Shown here piece after piece: positions 16,552 through 27,489 of a DNA stretch of 64,000 bases. Position numbers and translations under genes: made by a program. Position 1 is the first letter of the stretch; each line of letters starts with the position of its first letter. Below the pieces are notes generated by a model. The model was not told the origin of the DNA. It saw only the letters and a program-made list of their open reading frames with translations, and did no database searches. The stretch comes from Nitrospirota bacterium (GTDB lineage Bacteria; Nitrospirota; Nitrospiria; Nitrospirales; Nitrospiraceae): contig JBFLWP010000001.1 in assembly GCA_040757595.1 (NCBI GenBank), positions 1 through 64,000 of the forward strand. The letters are read 5' to 3'.

Positions 16552-16847
16552 AGTTGCACTCCCTTCTTGATCGTGTCCGTGAGATAGGCCGTGAGTACAA
16601 AGGCGTCCGCCTCCGCGATCTTGACCACTACGCACAGGTATTTGTCGCCGACCTTCGTCCCGAAATAGAAGCGGTAATAGAGCCTCGACTGCGGATCGCT
16701 CAGGGATTCCATGACCGTGTGCGGACCGAGCAAGGTTTCCTCGATCGCCCGCTCACGCCCGGCCATCTCCGGATGTTCGAGAATGTGCGCGAGCCGCTCA
16801 TCGGTCAACCGGATGGATAGCCCCTGATAGTCACGGAGAACTTTCAC
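16533..16847 (-). CDS. Small RelE/BECR-fold-like protein, putative toxin of a DUF2283 pair
   Basis: A 104-aa protein: SIRLTDERLAHILEHPEMAGRERAIEETLLGPHTVMES, then a beta-rich half (SRLYYRFYFGTKVGDKYLCVVVKIAEADAFVLTAYLTDTIKKG). The H-I-x-x-H-P-E segment and the final A-Y-x-x-D-x-I-K-K-G resemble the phage-associated BECR nuclease-like (PBECR) and DUF4258 groups. It overlaps its DUF2283 partner by 19 bp. Toxicity is inferred from the arrangement. Confidence 0.6.
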   Translation of the reverse strand: MKVLRDYQGLSIRLTDERLAHILEHPEMAGRERAIEETLLGPHTVMESLSDPQSRLYYRFYFGTKVGDKYLCVVVKIAEADAFVLTAYLTDTIKKGVQLWPRGK

Positions 16848-16898
16848 CGCTCTCCCGCTCGGAGCACCAAGGCCATTGGGACTTTCAGACCGGCTGCG

Positions 16899-17624
16899 CT
16901 ACCCAGTTAAAACCGTCTTCGGTTGGAGCTTGGCCTTCTTCAGCGCGTCAAGCATGGAGAGGAAGATCAGCCGTCCGTCGTCGTTGCCCAGGACCGCCTC
17001 GGCGCACCGTTCCGGGTGCGGCATCATGCCGAGCACGTTGCCGGCCGCGTTCCTGATGCCGGCGATGCAGTCAAGCGAGCCGTTGGGGTTGGCCTCGTCC
17101 GCGACTTCCCCGTCCGGCGTACAGTAGCGGAAGACCACCTGAGCGTTGGCTTTCAGTTGGGAGAGGGTGACGTCGTCCGTGTAGTAGTTGCCGTCCGCAT
17201 GGGCGATGGGAATCTTGAGCACCTGCCCCGGCTCGCACCGGCCCGTGAAGGGCGTGGCCGCGTTCTCCACCCGCACGTGCACGTCCTTGCAGATGAAGGA
17301 GAGGGACCGGTTGCGGAGCATGGCCCCGGGCAGCAGGCCGGCCTCCAGGAGAATCTGGAAGCCGTTGCAGATGCCGAGGACCATGCCGCCTGCGTCCACG
17401 AACTTCTTGACCGCGCCCATGACCGGCGAGAACCGGGCAATGGCGCCGGTGCGGAGGTAGTCGCCGTAGGAGAAGCCGCCGGGGAGGATCACCGCGTCGA
17501 GCCCGGCCAGGTCCGTGTCCTTGTGCCAGATCTCCCGCACGGTCTGGCCCAGGACCGAGCCGAGCACGTGGACGCAATCATGGTCGCAGTTGCTTCCGGG
17601 AAAGACGACGACGCCGAAATTCAT
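16899..17624 (-). CDS. purQ: Phosphoribosylformylglycinamidine synthase, glutamine amidotransferase subunit PurQ
   Basis: A 241-aa class I glutaminase that feeds ammonia to PurL. The start [16 protein letters not shown] is typical of PurQ. The nucleophilic Cys is in [10 protein letters not shown], and the His-Glu pair of the triad is in [10 protein letters not shown]. The gene belongs with purS (80 bp upstream) and purL, but purL is now about 6.4 kb downstream because of the accessory island. Confidence 0.96.
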   Translation of the reverse strand: MNFGVVVFPGSNCDHDCVHVLGSVLGQTVREIWHKDTDLAGLDAVILPGGFSYGDYLRTGAIARFSPVMGAVKKFVDAGGMVLGICNGFQILLEAGLLPGAMLRNRSLSFICKDVHVRVENAATPFTGRCEPGQVLKIPIAHADGNYYTDDVTLSQLKANAQVVFRYCTPDGEVADEANPNGSLDCIAGIRNAAGNVLGMMPHPERCAEAVLGNDDGRLIFLSMLDALKKAKLQPKTVLTG

Positions 17625-17627
17625 GGG

Positions 17628-17705
17628 TAGTTTTAAGTTTTGAGTTTTTAGTTTTGAGTTAGGCCGCCCTTAACTAAAAACTCAAAATTCAACACTCAAA
17701 ACTCA
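17628..17705. repeat. Intergenic inverted word-repeat F (AGTTTTGAGTT family)
   Basis: The left arm (17628-17660) is tandem AGTTTTAAGTTTTGAGTTTTTAG-like words. The right arm (17670-17705) is tandem AACTCAAAA/CTCAAAATTC words, the complement. It lies between purQ and purS; the right arm reaches the purS stop. It is strikingly AT-rich against the local GC-rich background. Confidence 0.75.
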
Positions 17706-17945
17706 CTGTGTCAGTTCAAACCGGTATTCTTCGATGATCGTGTTGGCCAGGAGCTTCTCGCACATGGCCTTGACCTGCGCCTCGGCCTTGGCCTTGTCCT
17801 CCTCTTCGAGGTCCAGCTCCAGGTACTTGCCCATCCGCACGTTGCCCGCGTTGGCGAACCCCAGGGTCTCCAGCGCATGCTCGATCGCCTTCCCCTGCGG
17901 GTCCAGTATGCCAGGCTTCAAGGTGACGTGAATCTTGGCTCTCAC
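17703..17945 (-). CDS. purS: Phosphoribosylformylglycinamidine synthase subunit PurS
   Basis: An 80-aa protein: AKIHVTLKPGILDPQGKAIEHALETLGF, the defining PurS start, then VRMGKYLELDL. It bridges PurQ and PurL in the three-part FGAM synthase. It starts at GTG 17945, which overlaps the upstream membrane-protein gene by 4 bp. Length is typical for the family. Confidence 0.95.
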   Translation of the reverse strand: MRAKIHVTLKPGILDPQGKAIEHALETLGFANAGNVRMGKYLELDLEEEDKAKAEAQVKAMCEKLLANTIIEEYRFELTQ

Positions 17946-18193
17946 GATTGCCGCTCCCGTTTCGACGTCTCGGTCAGGCTGCCGATGTACCGTCGCACCC
18001 AGAGAATCCCTCCGATCGTCCCCAGTCCCGCGAACGACAGGGCCGCGAATGACCAGCGCCACACCGGGTCCGGCGTGTGATAGGCCATGAGGGCCACGGC
18101 CGACGCCCAGACGAGGATGGCCGCGATCAGCCCATAGTCCATCAGGCGCTGCGCGATCGTCCGTCGCTCCGGGGCCGGCTCAGGCACAGACAC
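17942..18193 (-). CDS. Small two-helix membrane protein in the purine cluster
   Basis: An 83-aa protein with two hydrophobic helices (YGLIAAILVWASAVALMAY and SFAALSFAGLGTIGGILWV) between charged ends. The GTG start at 18193 lies inside the end of purC, 9 nt after a GGAGG, and the stop overlaps the purS start. It is locked into the pur operon by overlaps at both ends, but no purine role is known. I do not recognise a family. Confidence 0.65.
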   Translation of the reverse strand: MSVPEPAPERRTIAQRLMDYGLIAAILVWASAVALMAYHTPDPVWRWSFAALSFAGLGTIGGILWVRRYIGSLTETSKRERQS

Positions 18194-18884
18194 GGCGGAG
18201 CACCTCCTGGTAGGCCTCCTCGATCTTGCCCAAATCCTTCCGGAACCGGTCCTTGTCCATGGACTCCCTGGTCTTCTGGTCCCAGAACCGGCAGGTGTCC
18301 GGCGAAATCTCGTCCGCCAGGACCAGCTTGCCGTCGTGCAGGCCGAACTCCAGCTTGAAGTCCACGAGCACCAGGCCCCGCTGCTGGAAGAACGGCACCA
18401 GGAGCCTGTTGATCTGGAGCGCCCGGGCCTTGATGTCCGCGACCAGGGACGGATCGGCCAGCTTCATGAGCCGGATGTGCTCGTCGGTGATCAGCGGATC
18501 GCCCAGCGCGTCGTTCTTGTAATAGTACTCGACGACCGGCGGCTCGATCTTCTCCCCTTCCGTGAGCCCCAGCCGCTTCGCCAGGCTGCCGGCCACGACG
18601 TTCCGGACCACCACCTCGATCGGGACGATCGTGACCTTTTTGGTGAGCATCTCGCGATCGCTCAGCCGCTCGACGAAGTGGGTCGGGACCCCTCCCTCCT
18701 CCAGCAGCCGGAACAGACGCTCGGAGACCCGGTTGTTGACAACGCCCTTCTCGACGATCGTCCCGCGCTTCTGGGCGTTGAAGGCGGTCGCGTCGTCCTT
18801 GAAATACTGGATGACGCGGTCGGGCCGGTCCGTGGCGAAGAGCTTCTTGGCCTTGCCTTCGTAGATGAGCGCGCCCTTCGTCAT
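18180..18884 (-). CDS. purC: SAICAR synthetase PurC
   Basis: A 234-aa phosphoribosylaminoimidazole-succinocarboxamide synthase. It starts ALIYEGKAKKLFATD, the ATP-grasp-like signature, with VPIEVVVRNVVAGSLAKRLG and LVLVDFKLEFG ... LADEISPDTCRFW in order. It joins CAIR and aspartate to give SAICAR. It lies 4 bp downstream of the purB stop, its substrate-sharing partner, and overlaps the small membrane-protein gene. Length matches the bacterial short form. Confidence 0.96.
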   Translation of the reverse strand: MTKGALIYEGKAKKLFATDRPDRVIQYFKDDATAFNAQKRGTIVEKGVVNNRVSERLFRLLEEGGVPTHFVERLSDREMLTKKVTIVPIEVVVRNVVAGSLAKRLGLTEGEKIEPPVVEYYYKNDALGDPLITDEHIRLMKLADPSLVADIKARALQINRLLVPFFQQRGLVLVDFKLEFGLHDGKLVLADEISPDTCRFWDQKTRESMDKDRFRKDLGKIEEAYQEVLRRVCA

Positions 18885-18888
18885 GGTC

Positions 18889-20208
18889 TTAGCCCCGCCG
18901 CTTGCGTTTCGCGCTGCTTCCGAACACCCGCCGGTAGATCGTGCCCAGGTGTCGGAGGTAGTACTTGGGGTCGAAGCAGGCCTGGACCTGGGCTGGCGTG
19001 AGGTACCTGGTGACCAGCGGGTCCTTGCCGACCAGGTCCTGGAAGCCGGCCCGGCCCTTCCAGGCCTCCATCGCGCAGCGCTGCACCGCCTCGTAGGCCT
19101 CCTTCCGCTGGGCACCCCGGTCCACCAGCTCGAGCAACAGCCGCTGGGAATAGATGAGCCCGCCGGTGAGGTCCAGGTTCTGCTTCATGCGGGAGGGGTA
19201 GACCAGCAACGTCCGGATGATCTCGGTCAGCCGGGCGAGCATGTAATCCAGGAGGATCGTGCTGTCCGGCAGGATCACCCGCTCGACGGAGGAGTGGCTG
19301 ATGTCCCGCTCGTGCCAGAGGGCCACGTTCTCCATCGCGGCCAGGCTGTTGGCCCGCACCACCCGCGCCAGCCCGCAGAGGTTCTCGGAGGCGATCGGGT
19401 TCCGCTTGTGGGGCATGGCCGAGGAGCCCTTCTGGCCGGCCGAGAAATATTCCTCCGCCTCCAGCACCTCGGTCCGCTGCAGGTGGCGGATCTCCGTCGC
19501 AACCTTCTCGATGCTGGCCGCGAGCAGGGCCAGGCCCGCGAGATAGGCCGCGTGCCGGTCCCGCTGGACCACCTGGCTGGACACGGGATCGGGCGTCAGG
19601 CCAAGCTTCTTGCAGACGTAGGCCTCCACCTCCGGCCCCTGGTGCGCGAAGGTGCCCATCGCGCCGGAGAGCTTCCCGACCGCCACCTCCCCCCGCACGA
19701 CCGCGAGGCGCGCCCGGTGACGCTTCATCTCCTCGTACCAGATGGCCAGCTTGAACCCGAAGGAGACCGGCTCCCCGTGGATGCCGTGGGAGCGGCCGAC
19801 CATGACCGTGTCCCGGTGCTCGAACGCCCGCCGCTTGAGCACTTCCAGGAGGGCTTCCAGGTCGGCCAGGATGAGGTCCAGGGCCTCGACCATCTGGACA
19901 GCCAGGGAGGTGTCCACGATGTCGGAGGAGGTCAGGCCCATGTGGAGGAACCGGGCTTCCTTCCCAACCGGCTCGGCGAGCGACTCCAGAAAGGCGATCA
20001 CGTCGTGCTTGACGACCTTCTCGATCGCCGCGATCCGGCCCGGGTTGATCCTGGCCTTCTTCCTGATGCGGGCCGTGACGCCGCGAGGCACCTTGCCGGC
20101 CCGCTCCAGCGCCTCGCAGGCGAGCAATTCGACCTGGAGCCAGATCTCATACTTGTGCTGCAGCTCCCAGATCGCCTGCATCTGCGGCCGGGTGTAACGC
20201 TCGATCAT
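18889..20208 (-). CDS. purB: Adenylosuccinate lyase PurB
   Basis: A 439-aa lyase of the fumarase/aspartase superfamily acting at SAICAR and adenylosuccinate. The superfamily signature is SSAMPHKRNPI. Also present are TSSDIVDTSLA and GRSHGIHGEPVSFG, the catalytic His region. The ATG at 20208 (MIERYTRP) is the family's usual start; an in-frame codon 30 bp upstream lies in word-repeat G and is unlikely. Confidence 0.96.
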   Translation of the reverse strand: MIERYTRPQMQAIWELQHKYEIWLQVELLACEALERAGKVPRGVTARIRKKARINPGRIAAIEKVVKHDVIAFLESLAEPVGKEARFLHMGLTSSDIVDTSLAVQMVEALDLILADLEALLEVLKRRAFEHRDTVMVGRSHGIHGEPVSFGFKLAIWYEEMKRHRARLAVVRGEVAVGKLSGAMGTFAHQGPEVEAYVCKKLGLTPDPVSSQVVQRDRHAAYLAGLALLAASIEKVATEIRHLQRTEVLEAEEYFSAGQKGSSAMPHKRNPIASENLCGLARVVRANSLAAMENVALWHERDISHSSVERVILPDSTILLDYMLARLTEIIRTLLVYPSRMKQNLDLTGGLIYSQRLLLELVDRGAQRKEAYEAVQRCAMEAWKGRAGFQDLVGKDPLVTRYLTPAQVQACFDPKYYLRHLGTIYRRVFGSSAKRKRRG

Positions 20209-20220
20209 ATAAGCCTCAAG

Positions 20221-20310
20221 GTGCGGGGTGCGAGGCACGAGGCTAGGGGCAAGAACGCTTTCACACCGCTTCGCATGAGCCTACCCCGCGCCCCGCGCCC
20301 CGGGCCCCGC
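20221..20310. repeat. Intergenic inverted word-repeat G (GGGGTGCGAGGCACGAGG family)
   Basis: The left arm (20221-20250) is GTGCGGGGTGCGAGGCACGAGG-like. The right arm (20281-20310) is CCCCGCGCCCCGCGCCCCGGG-like. The right arm runs through the last codons of nusB. Confidence 0.65.
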
Positions 20311-20754
20311 GCCCGCCGTTTCGGCTGCCAGCTCGGCCCGTTTCTCCTTCAGCCGCTCCTCGCTCTTGAGCACGTGGTCCAGAATCCCGTTCACGAACTT
20401 CTTCGTCTCGTCGTCGGCGAACTTCTTGGCCAGCTCGATGGCCTCGTTCACCGTCACCTTGGCCGGCACGTCGGGCATCCAGAACAGCTCGAAGAGGGCC
20501 GCCCGGAGGATGTTCCGGTCCACGATCGGCATGCGGCTGACCTTCCAGTTCGTCGCATAGGCCCCGATCAGCTTGTCCAGCTCGGCCTTGCGGGCGATGA
20601 CCCCCTCCACGAGCCGGTCGGTGAAAGCCCGCACGTCCTCCGGCGCCGGATGCTGGGTCCAGAAGTCTTCCAGCCAGTCCCCGACCTTCCCGTGGATGTC
20701 CCACTGAAAGAGGATCTGCAAGGCCCGCTCTCGTGACTGACGTCTGACGCCCAT
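20281..20754 (-). CDS. nusB: Transcription antitermination factor NusB
   Basis: A 157-aa protein. The start [17 protein letters not shown] and the later [25 protein letters not shown] are diagnostic for the all-helical NusB fold, which binds rRNA boxA with NusE. The last eleven residues ([11 protein letters not shown]) are low-complexity and are encoded by arm G of a word repeat, so the natural end of the domain is about residue 145. It lies 26 bp downstream of ribH, a very common bacterial neighbourhood. Confidence 0.93.
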   Translation of the reverse strand: MGVRRQSRERALQILFQWDIHGKVGDWLEDFWTQHPAPEDVRAFTDRLVEGVIARKAELDKLIGAYATNWKVSRMPIVDRNILRAALFELFWMPDVPAKVTVNEAIELAKKFADDETKKFVNGILDHVLKSEERLKEKRAELAAETAGAGPGARGAG

Positions 20755-20780
20755 AGTGCTCGAACGGCCGGATTCCCGTC

Positions 20781-21302
20781 TCAGCGCCGCGCCCGTTTCC
20801 GGAGCCGCCTGCTTTTCCTTTCGAACCTTTCCCCTTTCACGTGCAACTGCCTCATGAGCGTCGCCATCTCGACGGCGGTCCGCGCCGCTTCGGCGCCCCG
20901 GTTCCGCTCCGGCGCCCCGGCCCGCTCGAGGGCCTGCTCCACGGTCTCGGTGGTCAGCACGCCGAAGACGACCGGCACGCCCGTGTCCCAGGAGGCCTGC
21001 GCGATCCCCCGCGCCGCCTCCGCGCTGATGTATTCGAAGTGCGGCGTCTCGCCGCGGATGACGGCGCCCAGACAGACGACCGCATCGAACCGGCCCGAGG
21101 CGGCCAGGCGCCGCGCCACGAGCGGAATCTCGAAGGCGCCGGGCACCATCGCCACCTCCACCGCCTGTTCGCCGGCTCCGGCCTTGCTCAGGACTTCCAT
21201 CGCGCCGGCCAGGAGACGGCCTGTGACGAACTCGTTGTATTTGCTGACGACGAGCCCGAAGCGGAGCCCTTTGGCGTCGAGGTGCCCTTCCAGGGTCTTC
21301 AT
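20781..21302 (-). CDS. ribH: 6,7-dimethyl-8-ribityllumazine synthase RibH
   Basis: A 173-aa riboflavin enzyme joining 5-amino-6-ribitylaminouracil and dihydroxybutanone phosphate. Family motifs are [47 protein letters not shown] (catalytic His in the last) and [21 protein letters not shown] basic C-terminal tail ([14 protein letters not shown]) is longer than usual. It follows ribBA after about 140 bp; no FMN riboswitch is visible there. Confidence 0.95.
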   Translation of the reverse strand: MKTLEGHLDAKGLRFGLVVSKYNEFVTGRLLAGAMEVLSKAGAGEQAVEVAMVPGAFEIPLVARRLAASGRFDAVVCLGAVIRGETPHFEYISAEAARGIAQASWDTGVPVVFGVLTTETVEQALERAGAPERNRGAEAARTAVEMATLMRQLHVKGERFERKSRRLRKRARR

Positions 21303-21445
21303 GCGCGCCGTCCCCCTCCAGACCTCCGGACGGGGCGGACCAGCCGGAAGCGACGAGGGCCCATGTCTTGTCAGGAAACCGGAAGAAAAGGTGGAGCCAC
21401 CCGCACCTTAGCAGGTTCGCGCGAGGGGTGGCAAGAACTAGATTG

Positions 21446-22654
21446 TCAGACTTTGTTGAGGATGTGCCCGAGCTTGGTCTTCTTCGTGCGCAGGTACCGT
21501 TCGTTGGCCTCGCGCGGGGGAATCTCGATGGGTACCCGCTCCACGACCTTCAGCCCGTACCCCTCGATGCCGACGATCTTGCGCGGGTTGTTCGTGATGA
21601 GCCGCAGGTCCCTGATCCCGAGGTTCACGAGGATCTGGGCGCCGACCCCGTAGTCCCGCAGGTCGGGCTTGAAGCCCAGGCGCAGGTTGGCCTCCACGGT
21701 GTCGTGGCCCTCGTCCTGCAGCTTGTAGGCCTTGATCTTGTTGATCAGCCCGATGCCGCGCCCCTCCTGGTTCAGATAGAGCAGCACGCCCCGGCCGGCC
21801 TTCTGGATGATCTCCATCGCCTTCTGGAGCTGGTCCCGGCAGTCGCAGCGGAGGGAGCCGAAGACGTCGGCCGTGAGGCAGCCGGAGTGGACGCGGACCA
21901 GCGTCGGCACGCCGTCGTCCACCCGCCCCTTGACCAGGGCGATGTGCGAGCCTCCGTCAATCTCGTTCTCGAACACGACCGCCTCGAACTCGCCGAAGAC
22001 CGTGGGAAGCTTGGCGCTGGCCACCCGCTTGATGAAGGTCTCCCGGCGCAGCCGGTGCTCGATCAGGGCCTTGATCGTGACGATCTTGAGCTTGTGCCGC
22101 CGGGCGAACTCCGTCAGCTCCGGCACGCGGGCCATCGTCCCGTCCTCGTTCATGATCTCGCAGATGACCCCGGCCGGATAGAGCCCGGCCAGGCGTGCCA
22201 GGTCCACCGACCCCTCGGTCTGTCCGGCCCGTTTGAGCACGCCGCCTTTCTGGGCCTTGAGCGGGAAGACGTGGCCGGGCCTGGCCAGGTCGGACGGCTT
22301 GGTCCCGGGATCCACGGCGACCCGGATCGTCGTGGCCCGGTCGGCCGCGGAGATGCCGGTCGTGATGTCGCGCCGGGCGTCGATCGAGACCGTGAAGGCC
22401 GTCCCGAACGTCGCCGTGTTCTCCGGCGCCTGCGGCGGCAGTTGGAGCTCCTCCACCCGCTCCGGCGTCAGGGCGAGGCAGATCAGGCCCCGGCCGTGCT
22501 TCGCCATGAAGTTGATGGCCTGGGGCGTGACCTTTTCGGCCGCCATCACGAGGTCCCCCTCGTTCTCCCGGTCCTCGTCGTCCACCAGGATCACGAAGTG
22601 GCCCTTCTTGATCTCCTTGACGGCGTCCTCGATGGAATCGAACTCCGGAGCCAT
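21446..22654 (-). CDS. ribBA: Bifunctional DHBP synthase / GTP cyclohydrolase II RibBA
   Basis: A 402-aa fusion. Residues 1-200 are 3,4-dihydroxy-2-butanone-4-phosphate synthase ([18 protein letters not shown], metal-binding). Residues about 205-400 are GTP cyclohydrolase II, with the zinc site [20 protein letters not shown] (three Cys) and [13 protein letters not shown]. It supplies both precursors for lumazine. The ATG at 22654 begins the conserved domain, while the longer open frame upstream is compositionally non-coding. Confidence 0.96.
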   Translation of the reverse strand: MAPEFDSIEDAVKEIKKGHFVILVDDEDRENEGDLVMAAEKVTPQAINFMAKHGRGLICLALTPERVEELQLPPQAPENTATFGTAFTVSIDARRDITTGISAADRATTIRVAVDPGTKPSDLARPGHVFPLKAQKGGVLKRAGQTEGSVDLARLAGLYPAGVICEIMNEDGTMARVPELTEFARRHKLKIVTIKALIEHRLRRETFIKRVASAKLPTVFGEFEAVVFENEIDGGSHIALVKGRVDDGVPTLVRVHSGCLTADVFGSLRCDCRDQLQKAMEIIQKAGRGVLLYLNQEGRGIGLINKIKAYKLQDEGHDTVEANLRLGFKPDLRDYGVGAQILVNLGIRDLRLITNNPRKIVGIEGYGLKVVERVPIEIPPREANERYLRTKKTKLGHILNKV

Positions 22655-22727
22655 GCGCTCTCCCTCCACGCCGCGCCGCCCCACCGGGCGATCGGCGTCT
22701 TCACCATAAAGCCTGGGGGCGGAACTG

Positions 22728-23951
22728 TCAATCGGAGAGCCTCTCTTCTCCCGCTCCAGCGCCGGCGGCCCGACGCCGCTGCAGCGCCACGGCCACGCTC
22801 GCACAGGCAACCAGCGCCAGCCCCGCATAGAGGTGGAAGCCGGTCCCGTAGGTGCCGGTCAGATCCTTGAGCAGTCCGAGCCAGGCCGGGAGGAGGAACC
22901 CGCCGAACCCGCCGACCGCCCCGATCAGGCCGGAGGCGATCCCGATCTGCTTCATGAACCGGTCGGAGACGACGCGGAAGACCACGCCGTTGCCGAATCC
23001 CATGCTGGCCACGGCCAGAACCAGCAACAGCGCGGCCCACCCCAGGCCGGGCAACGTGCCGGCCGCCGCCGTCAGGGCCGCGATCGCCGGGAAAAGAACC
23101 AGGAGCACCTTGAGGCCTCCCAGGTGGTCGGCCACGTAGCCGCCGAGAGGCCGAATGAGGCTCCCGGCCAGCCCGCAGAGCGCCGTGAGCGAGCCGGCCG
23201 TCACCAGGTCGAGCCCGTACTGGTCGTGCAGAAAGATCGGCAGGAAGCTGGAGAAGCCGACGAATCCCCCGAACGTCACCCCGTACAGGAAGCAGAGCCA
23301 GTAGATGGATCGCAGCCGGAGCAGCTCGCCAGCCGCGTCCCACCAGCCGGATCGCCGCTCCAGCCTGGCCATCCCGCCGTTGCCCCGGACCATCCAGGCG
23401 AAGAGAAGGAGCGTGAACAGGATCGGCAGGGTCATCAGGCCGAAGACCCCGTGCCAGCCGACGGCCTGCCCCAGTCGCGGCGCGAGCAGCATGGCGAGCA
23501 CCGTGCCGCTGTTGGCCGAGGCCGCCACGCCCATGGCCAATCCCTGGTGCGCCGGCGGATAGGCCCGGCTGGCCAGCGGCATCGCCACCGCGAAGCTGGC
23601 GCCGGCCACGCCGAGGGAGAGGCCCACGGCCAGCATCTCCCCGTAGCTTGAAGCGGCCAGCCAGCCCCAGAGCAGCGCGAGCAACTCGCACCCGAGCAGG
23701 AGCAGGCCGATGGGCTTGGGCCCGAATCGGTCGCTGGCGAGGCCGACGGGCACGCGGAGCAGGGCCCCGCCGAGGAGCGGCACCGCGACCAGCAAGCCCT
23801 TCTGAGTGGCGCTCAGGCCGAACTCCTCCGCAATGGACACGCCCAGCGCCCCGATGAGGAGCCAGGCCATGAAGCTGACTTCGAAATGGAGCCAGGCCCC
23901 GATCAAGGAGGGCCAATGCCCGCTTCGCAAGGCTTTCAGCATGCTGCCCAT
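22728..23951 (-). CDS. NarK/NasA-type nitrate/nitrite transporter (MFS, NNP family)
   Basis: A 407-aa transporter with about 12 hydrophobic helices. The N-terminal [18 protein letters not shown] and [17 protein letters not shown] (the MFS A-motif with Arg) match the nitrate/nitrite porter family. The C-half signature [14 protein letters not shown] fits the NNP nitrate signature (G-x-x-x-G-x-G-N-G). It would import nitrate or export nitrite. No molybdoenzyme is adjacent in this window. It lies downstream of the sigma-factor gene but on the opposite strand. Confidence 0.85.
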   Translation of the reverse strand: MGSMLKALRSGHWPSLIGAWLHFEVSFMAWLLIGALGVSIAEEFGLSATQKGLLVAVPLLGGALLRVPVGLASDRFGPKPIGLLLLGCELLALLWGWLAASSYGEMLAVGLSLGVAGASFAVAMPLASRAYPPAHQGLAMGVAASANSGTVLAMLLAPRLGQAVGWHGVFGLMTLPILFTLLLFAWMVRGNGGMARLERRSGWWDAAGELLRLRSIYWLCFLYGVTFGGFVGFSSFLPIFLHDQYGLDLVTAGSLTALCGLAGSLIRPLGGYVADHLGGLKVLLVLFPAIAALTAAAGTLPGLGWAALLLVLAVASMGFGNGVVFRVVSDRFMKQIGIASGLIGAVGGFGGFLLPAWLGLLKDLTGTYGTGFHLYAGLALVACASVAVALQRRRAAGAGAGEERLSD

Positions 23952-24062
23952 ACGCCTGCCTGTCGTTGACAGCCCGTCATGTGTCCTTCCCGTTCACGGG
24001 GGCCGTACTATAGGGACAGCGCCCTCGGACAAGCAAGGCTGGCCCCTCCGTTCGATCGCGGT

Positions 24063-24091
24063 TTGGCTCCCGCCGAGGTTCCGTTTATAAT
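24063..24091 (+). promoter_or_regulatory. Sigma-70-like promoter for the sigma-factor gene
   Basis: TTGGCT at 24063-24068 and TATAAT at 24086-24091, spaced 17 bp. The predicted transcript would begin about 5 nt before the ATG at 24103, so the message could be nearly leaderless. Confidence 0.5.
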
Positions 24092-24102
24092 CTCCGGAAC
24101 CG

Positions 24103-25152
24103 ATGGGGAAACCGATTCGATCCAACCGGCGAGACAAGGCCGGCGACCGCCAGGGCCAGCCGCCCAAAGTGGAGACGGACGATCTCGTCGAGATCGAAGC
24201 CGACCTCGACGAGACGGAGCTGTCTGAAGAGGGCGAAGCCCTGCACGACCTGCCGCCTCCCCGATCGGAGGAACAGGCGGAGCACCGGGACGGCGCCACC
24301 GCGGTCGTCCCGGTCACGACCCTTCAGCGCTACCTGGCCGAGGTCCGGCGCTACCCGTTCCTGTCGAAAGAAGAAGAGCTCCAGCTTTTCCACGAATATC
24401 AGGTTCTGGGCAAGCGGGAGGCGGCCGTCAAGCTGATCCTCGCCAACCTGCGCGTCTCCGTCGCGATCGCCTCCGAATACCTGCACACGGGCGCGGACCA
24501 GATGGACCTGATCCAGGAAGGCAACGTGGGGCTCATGCAGGCGATCAAGAAATTCGACCCGACCAAGAACGTGCGGTTCCACGCCTACGCCGCCTGGTGG
24601 GCCCGGGCCTACATCCTCCGCTACCTGCTCAACACCTACCGGCTCGTCAAGGTCGGCACGACGCAGGACCAGCGCAAGCTCTTCTACAACCTCAAGAAGG
24701 AAAAGGCCAAGCTGGAGCGGCAGGGCTTCGCGCCCGACACGAAGCTGCTGGCGGACCGGCTCAACGTGCGCGAGCGGGACGTCATCGAGATGGACCAGCG
24801 GCTGGGGAGCTGGGAGTTGTCCCTGGACCAGCCGCTGAGCCAGGACACGGACGGCACGCTGCTGGACATCCTGCCGGCCCAGGAGCAGCCGGCCGACGAG
24901 GCCCTGGCGGACACCGAGCTCCGCGAGATCTTCCGGGCCAAGCTGGCCGAGTTCATCAAAACGCTGGGAGAGCGGGAGGAGGACATCCTCCGGAATCGCA
25001 TCCTGTCCGAGCCCCCCCTCACCCTGGACGACCTGGGCCAAAAGTACGGGATCACCAAGGAGCGGACCCGTCAACTGGAGGCCCGGATCATCAAACGGCT
25101 CCGGGACTTTCTCAAAAAAGAAATCAAGGATTTCGACCAGCTCCGCTCGTAA
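24103..25152 (+). CDS. rpoH: RpoH-type (heat-shock) group sigma-70 factor
   Basis: A 349-aa sigma factor. Residues 1-70 are acidic and poorly conserved. Then come region 1.2 (LQRYLAEVRRYPFLSKEEELQLFHEY), region 2 (ANLRVSVAIASEYLHTGADQMDLIQEGNVGLMQAIKKFDPTKNVRFHAYAAWWARAYILRYLLN) and region 4 (LTLDDLGQKYGITKERTRQLEARIIKRL). There is no region 1.1 and no large insertion, so it is not RpoD. The position directly before groES-groEL on the same strand favours an RpoH role. A stationary-phase-type sigma is the alternative. Confidence 0.8.
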   Translation: MGKPIRSNRRDKAGDRQGQPPKVETDDLVEIEADLDETELSEEGEALHDLPPPRSEEQAEHRDGATAVVPVTTLQRYLAEVRRYPFLSKEEELQLFHEYQVLGKREAAVKLILANLRVSVAIASEYLHTGADQMDLIQEGNVGLMQAIKKFDPTKNVRFHAYAAWWARAYILRYLLNTYRLVKVGTTQDQRKLFYNLKKEKAKLERQGFAPDTKLLADRLNVRERDVIEMDQRLGSWELSLDQPLSQDTDGTLLDILPAQEQPADEALADTELREIFRAKLAEFIKTLGEREEDILRNRILSEPPLTLDDLGQKYGITKERTRQLEARIIKRLRDFLKKEIKDFDQLRS

Positions 25153-25236
25153 AACATACCTATCCTATTGTTTTTTCATGTCTTTCTTGCCATTTGCTCG
25201 CTTGGCCTGCGTGCAAAGAAAATCTCGACCAGGCTC

Positions 25237-25264
25237 TTGACTCCCCCGGGGGAAGGGCTATCTT
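25237..25264 (+). promoter_or_regulatory. Candidate groES promoter
   Basis: TTGACT at 25237-25242 and TATCTT at 25259-25264 with a 16-bp spacer that contains the palindrome CCCCCGGGGG. No CIRCE inverted repeat is present between 25153 and 25391, so HrcA control is unlikely. Confidence 0.4.
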
Positions 25265-25391
25265 TCCCCTCGCTTCCTGCGCTTCTTCAGGCGCGCGACG
25301 ATATCGGGTGTTTCACCAGGGTTTCTAGGGTCCAACAGAGTCCTCTGAACGGGACCATTCATTATCAGCTTTAGGAAGGAGGAGGTTGGCT

Positions 25392-25703
25392 ATGGCGGCG
25401 AAGACTGAGGAAAAGGCGACCACGGGCACGTCGGCGAAGGGCTTTCAGCCCCTGGGCGAGCGGGTGTTCATCACCTACACGGAGGAGATGGAGCGGACCG
25501 CCGGCGGGATCTACGTGCCGGACACGGCCAAGGAGAAGCCGCAGCGCGGGACGGTCCAGGCGGTCGGCAAGGACGTGAAGAACCTGAAGGTCGGCGATCA
25601 GGTGCTCTTCGACAAGTACTCCGGCACCAAGCTGCGGATCGAGGACGAGGACTGCCTGATCCTGAAGGAAGAGGACGTGCTCGGGATCTTCACGAGCAAG
25701 TAA
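25392..25703 (+). CDS. groES: Co-chaperonin GroES
   Basis: About 103 aa, 7-mer lid of the GroEL cage. It has the conserved start FQPLGERVFI, the mobile loop EMERTAGGIYVPDTAKEKPQRGTV and the C-terminal ILKEEDVLGIF. The family norm is about 97 aa; the extra is a Lys/Thr-rich N-terminal extension of about 16 residues. A strong AGGAAGGAGGAGG precedes the ATG at 25392. It is followed 61 bp later by groEL. Confidence 0.96.
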   Translation: MAAKTEEKATTGTSAKGFQPLGERVFITYTEEMERTAGGIYVPDTAKEKPQRGTVQAVGKDVKNLKVGDQVLFDKYSGTKLRIEDEDCLILKEEDVLGIFTSK

Positions 25704-25764
25704 GACGGCCCCGTTTCGACAGTTCGCGAACGACGCAATCGAAGAACGTTAAGGAGGAACGACG

Positions 25765-27399
<1,635 letters not shown>

Positions 27400-27416
27400 G
27401 CGGAGAGCAACAAGAG

Positions 27417-27445
27417 CCAATGGCGTATAGCCGTTAGCCGGCGGC
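27417..27445. repeat. Word-repeat H (ATGGCGTATAGCC family)
   Basis: A short CAATGGCGTATAGCCGTTAGCC run of the same TATGGC/TATAGC word family as repeats B and C, just downstream of groEL. Confidence 0.5.
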
Positions 27446-27449
27446 TCGA

Positions 27450-27489
27450 CGGCCCGGCGGGGTCACTTCCCGCCGGGCCGTTGCTTTTT
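27450..27489 (+). terminator. Intrinsic terminator of groESL
   Basis: Perfect 12-bp GC stem (CGGCCCGGCGGG with CCCGCCGGGCCG) followed by TTGCTTTTT on the plus strand. The stop codon of the convergent glnE-like gene lies in the loop. Confidence 0.9.

Noticed and set aside
21303-21445. FMN riboswitch before ribH or ribBA
   Set aside because: Neither gap (21303-21445, 22655-22727) shows the conserved core; only an unrelated short stem is seen.
25153-25391. CIRCE element before groES
   Set aside because: No TTAGCACTC/GAGTGCTAA inverted repeat is present in the gap.
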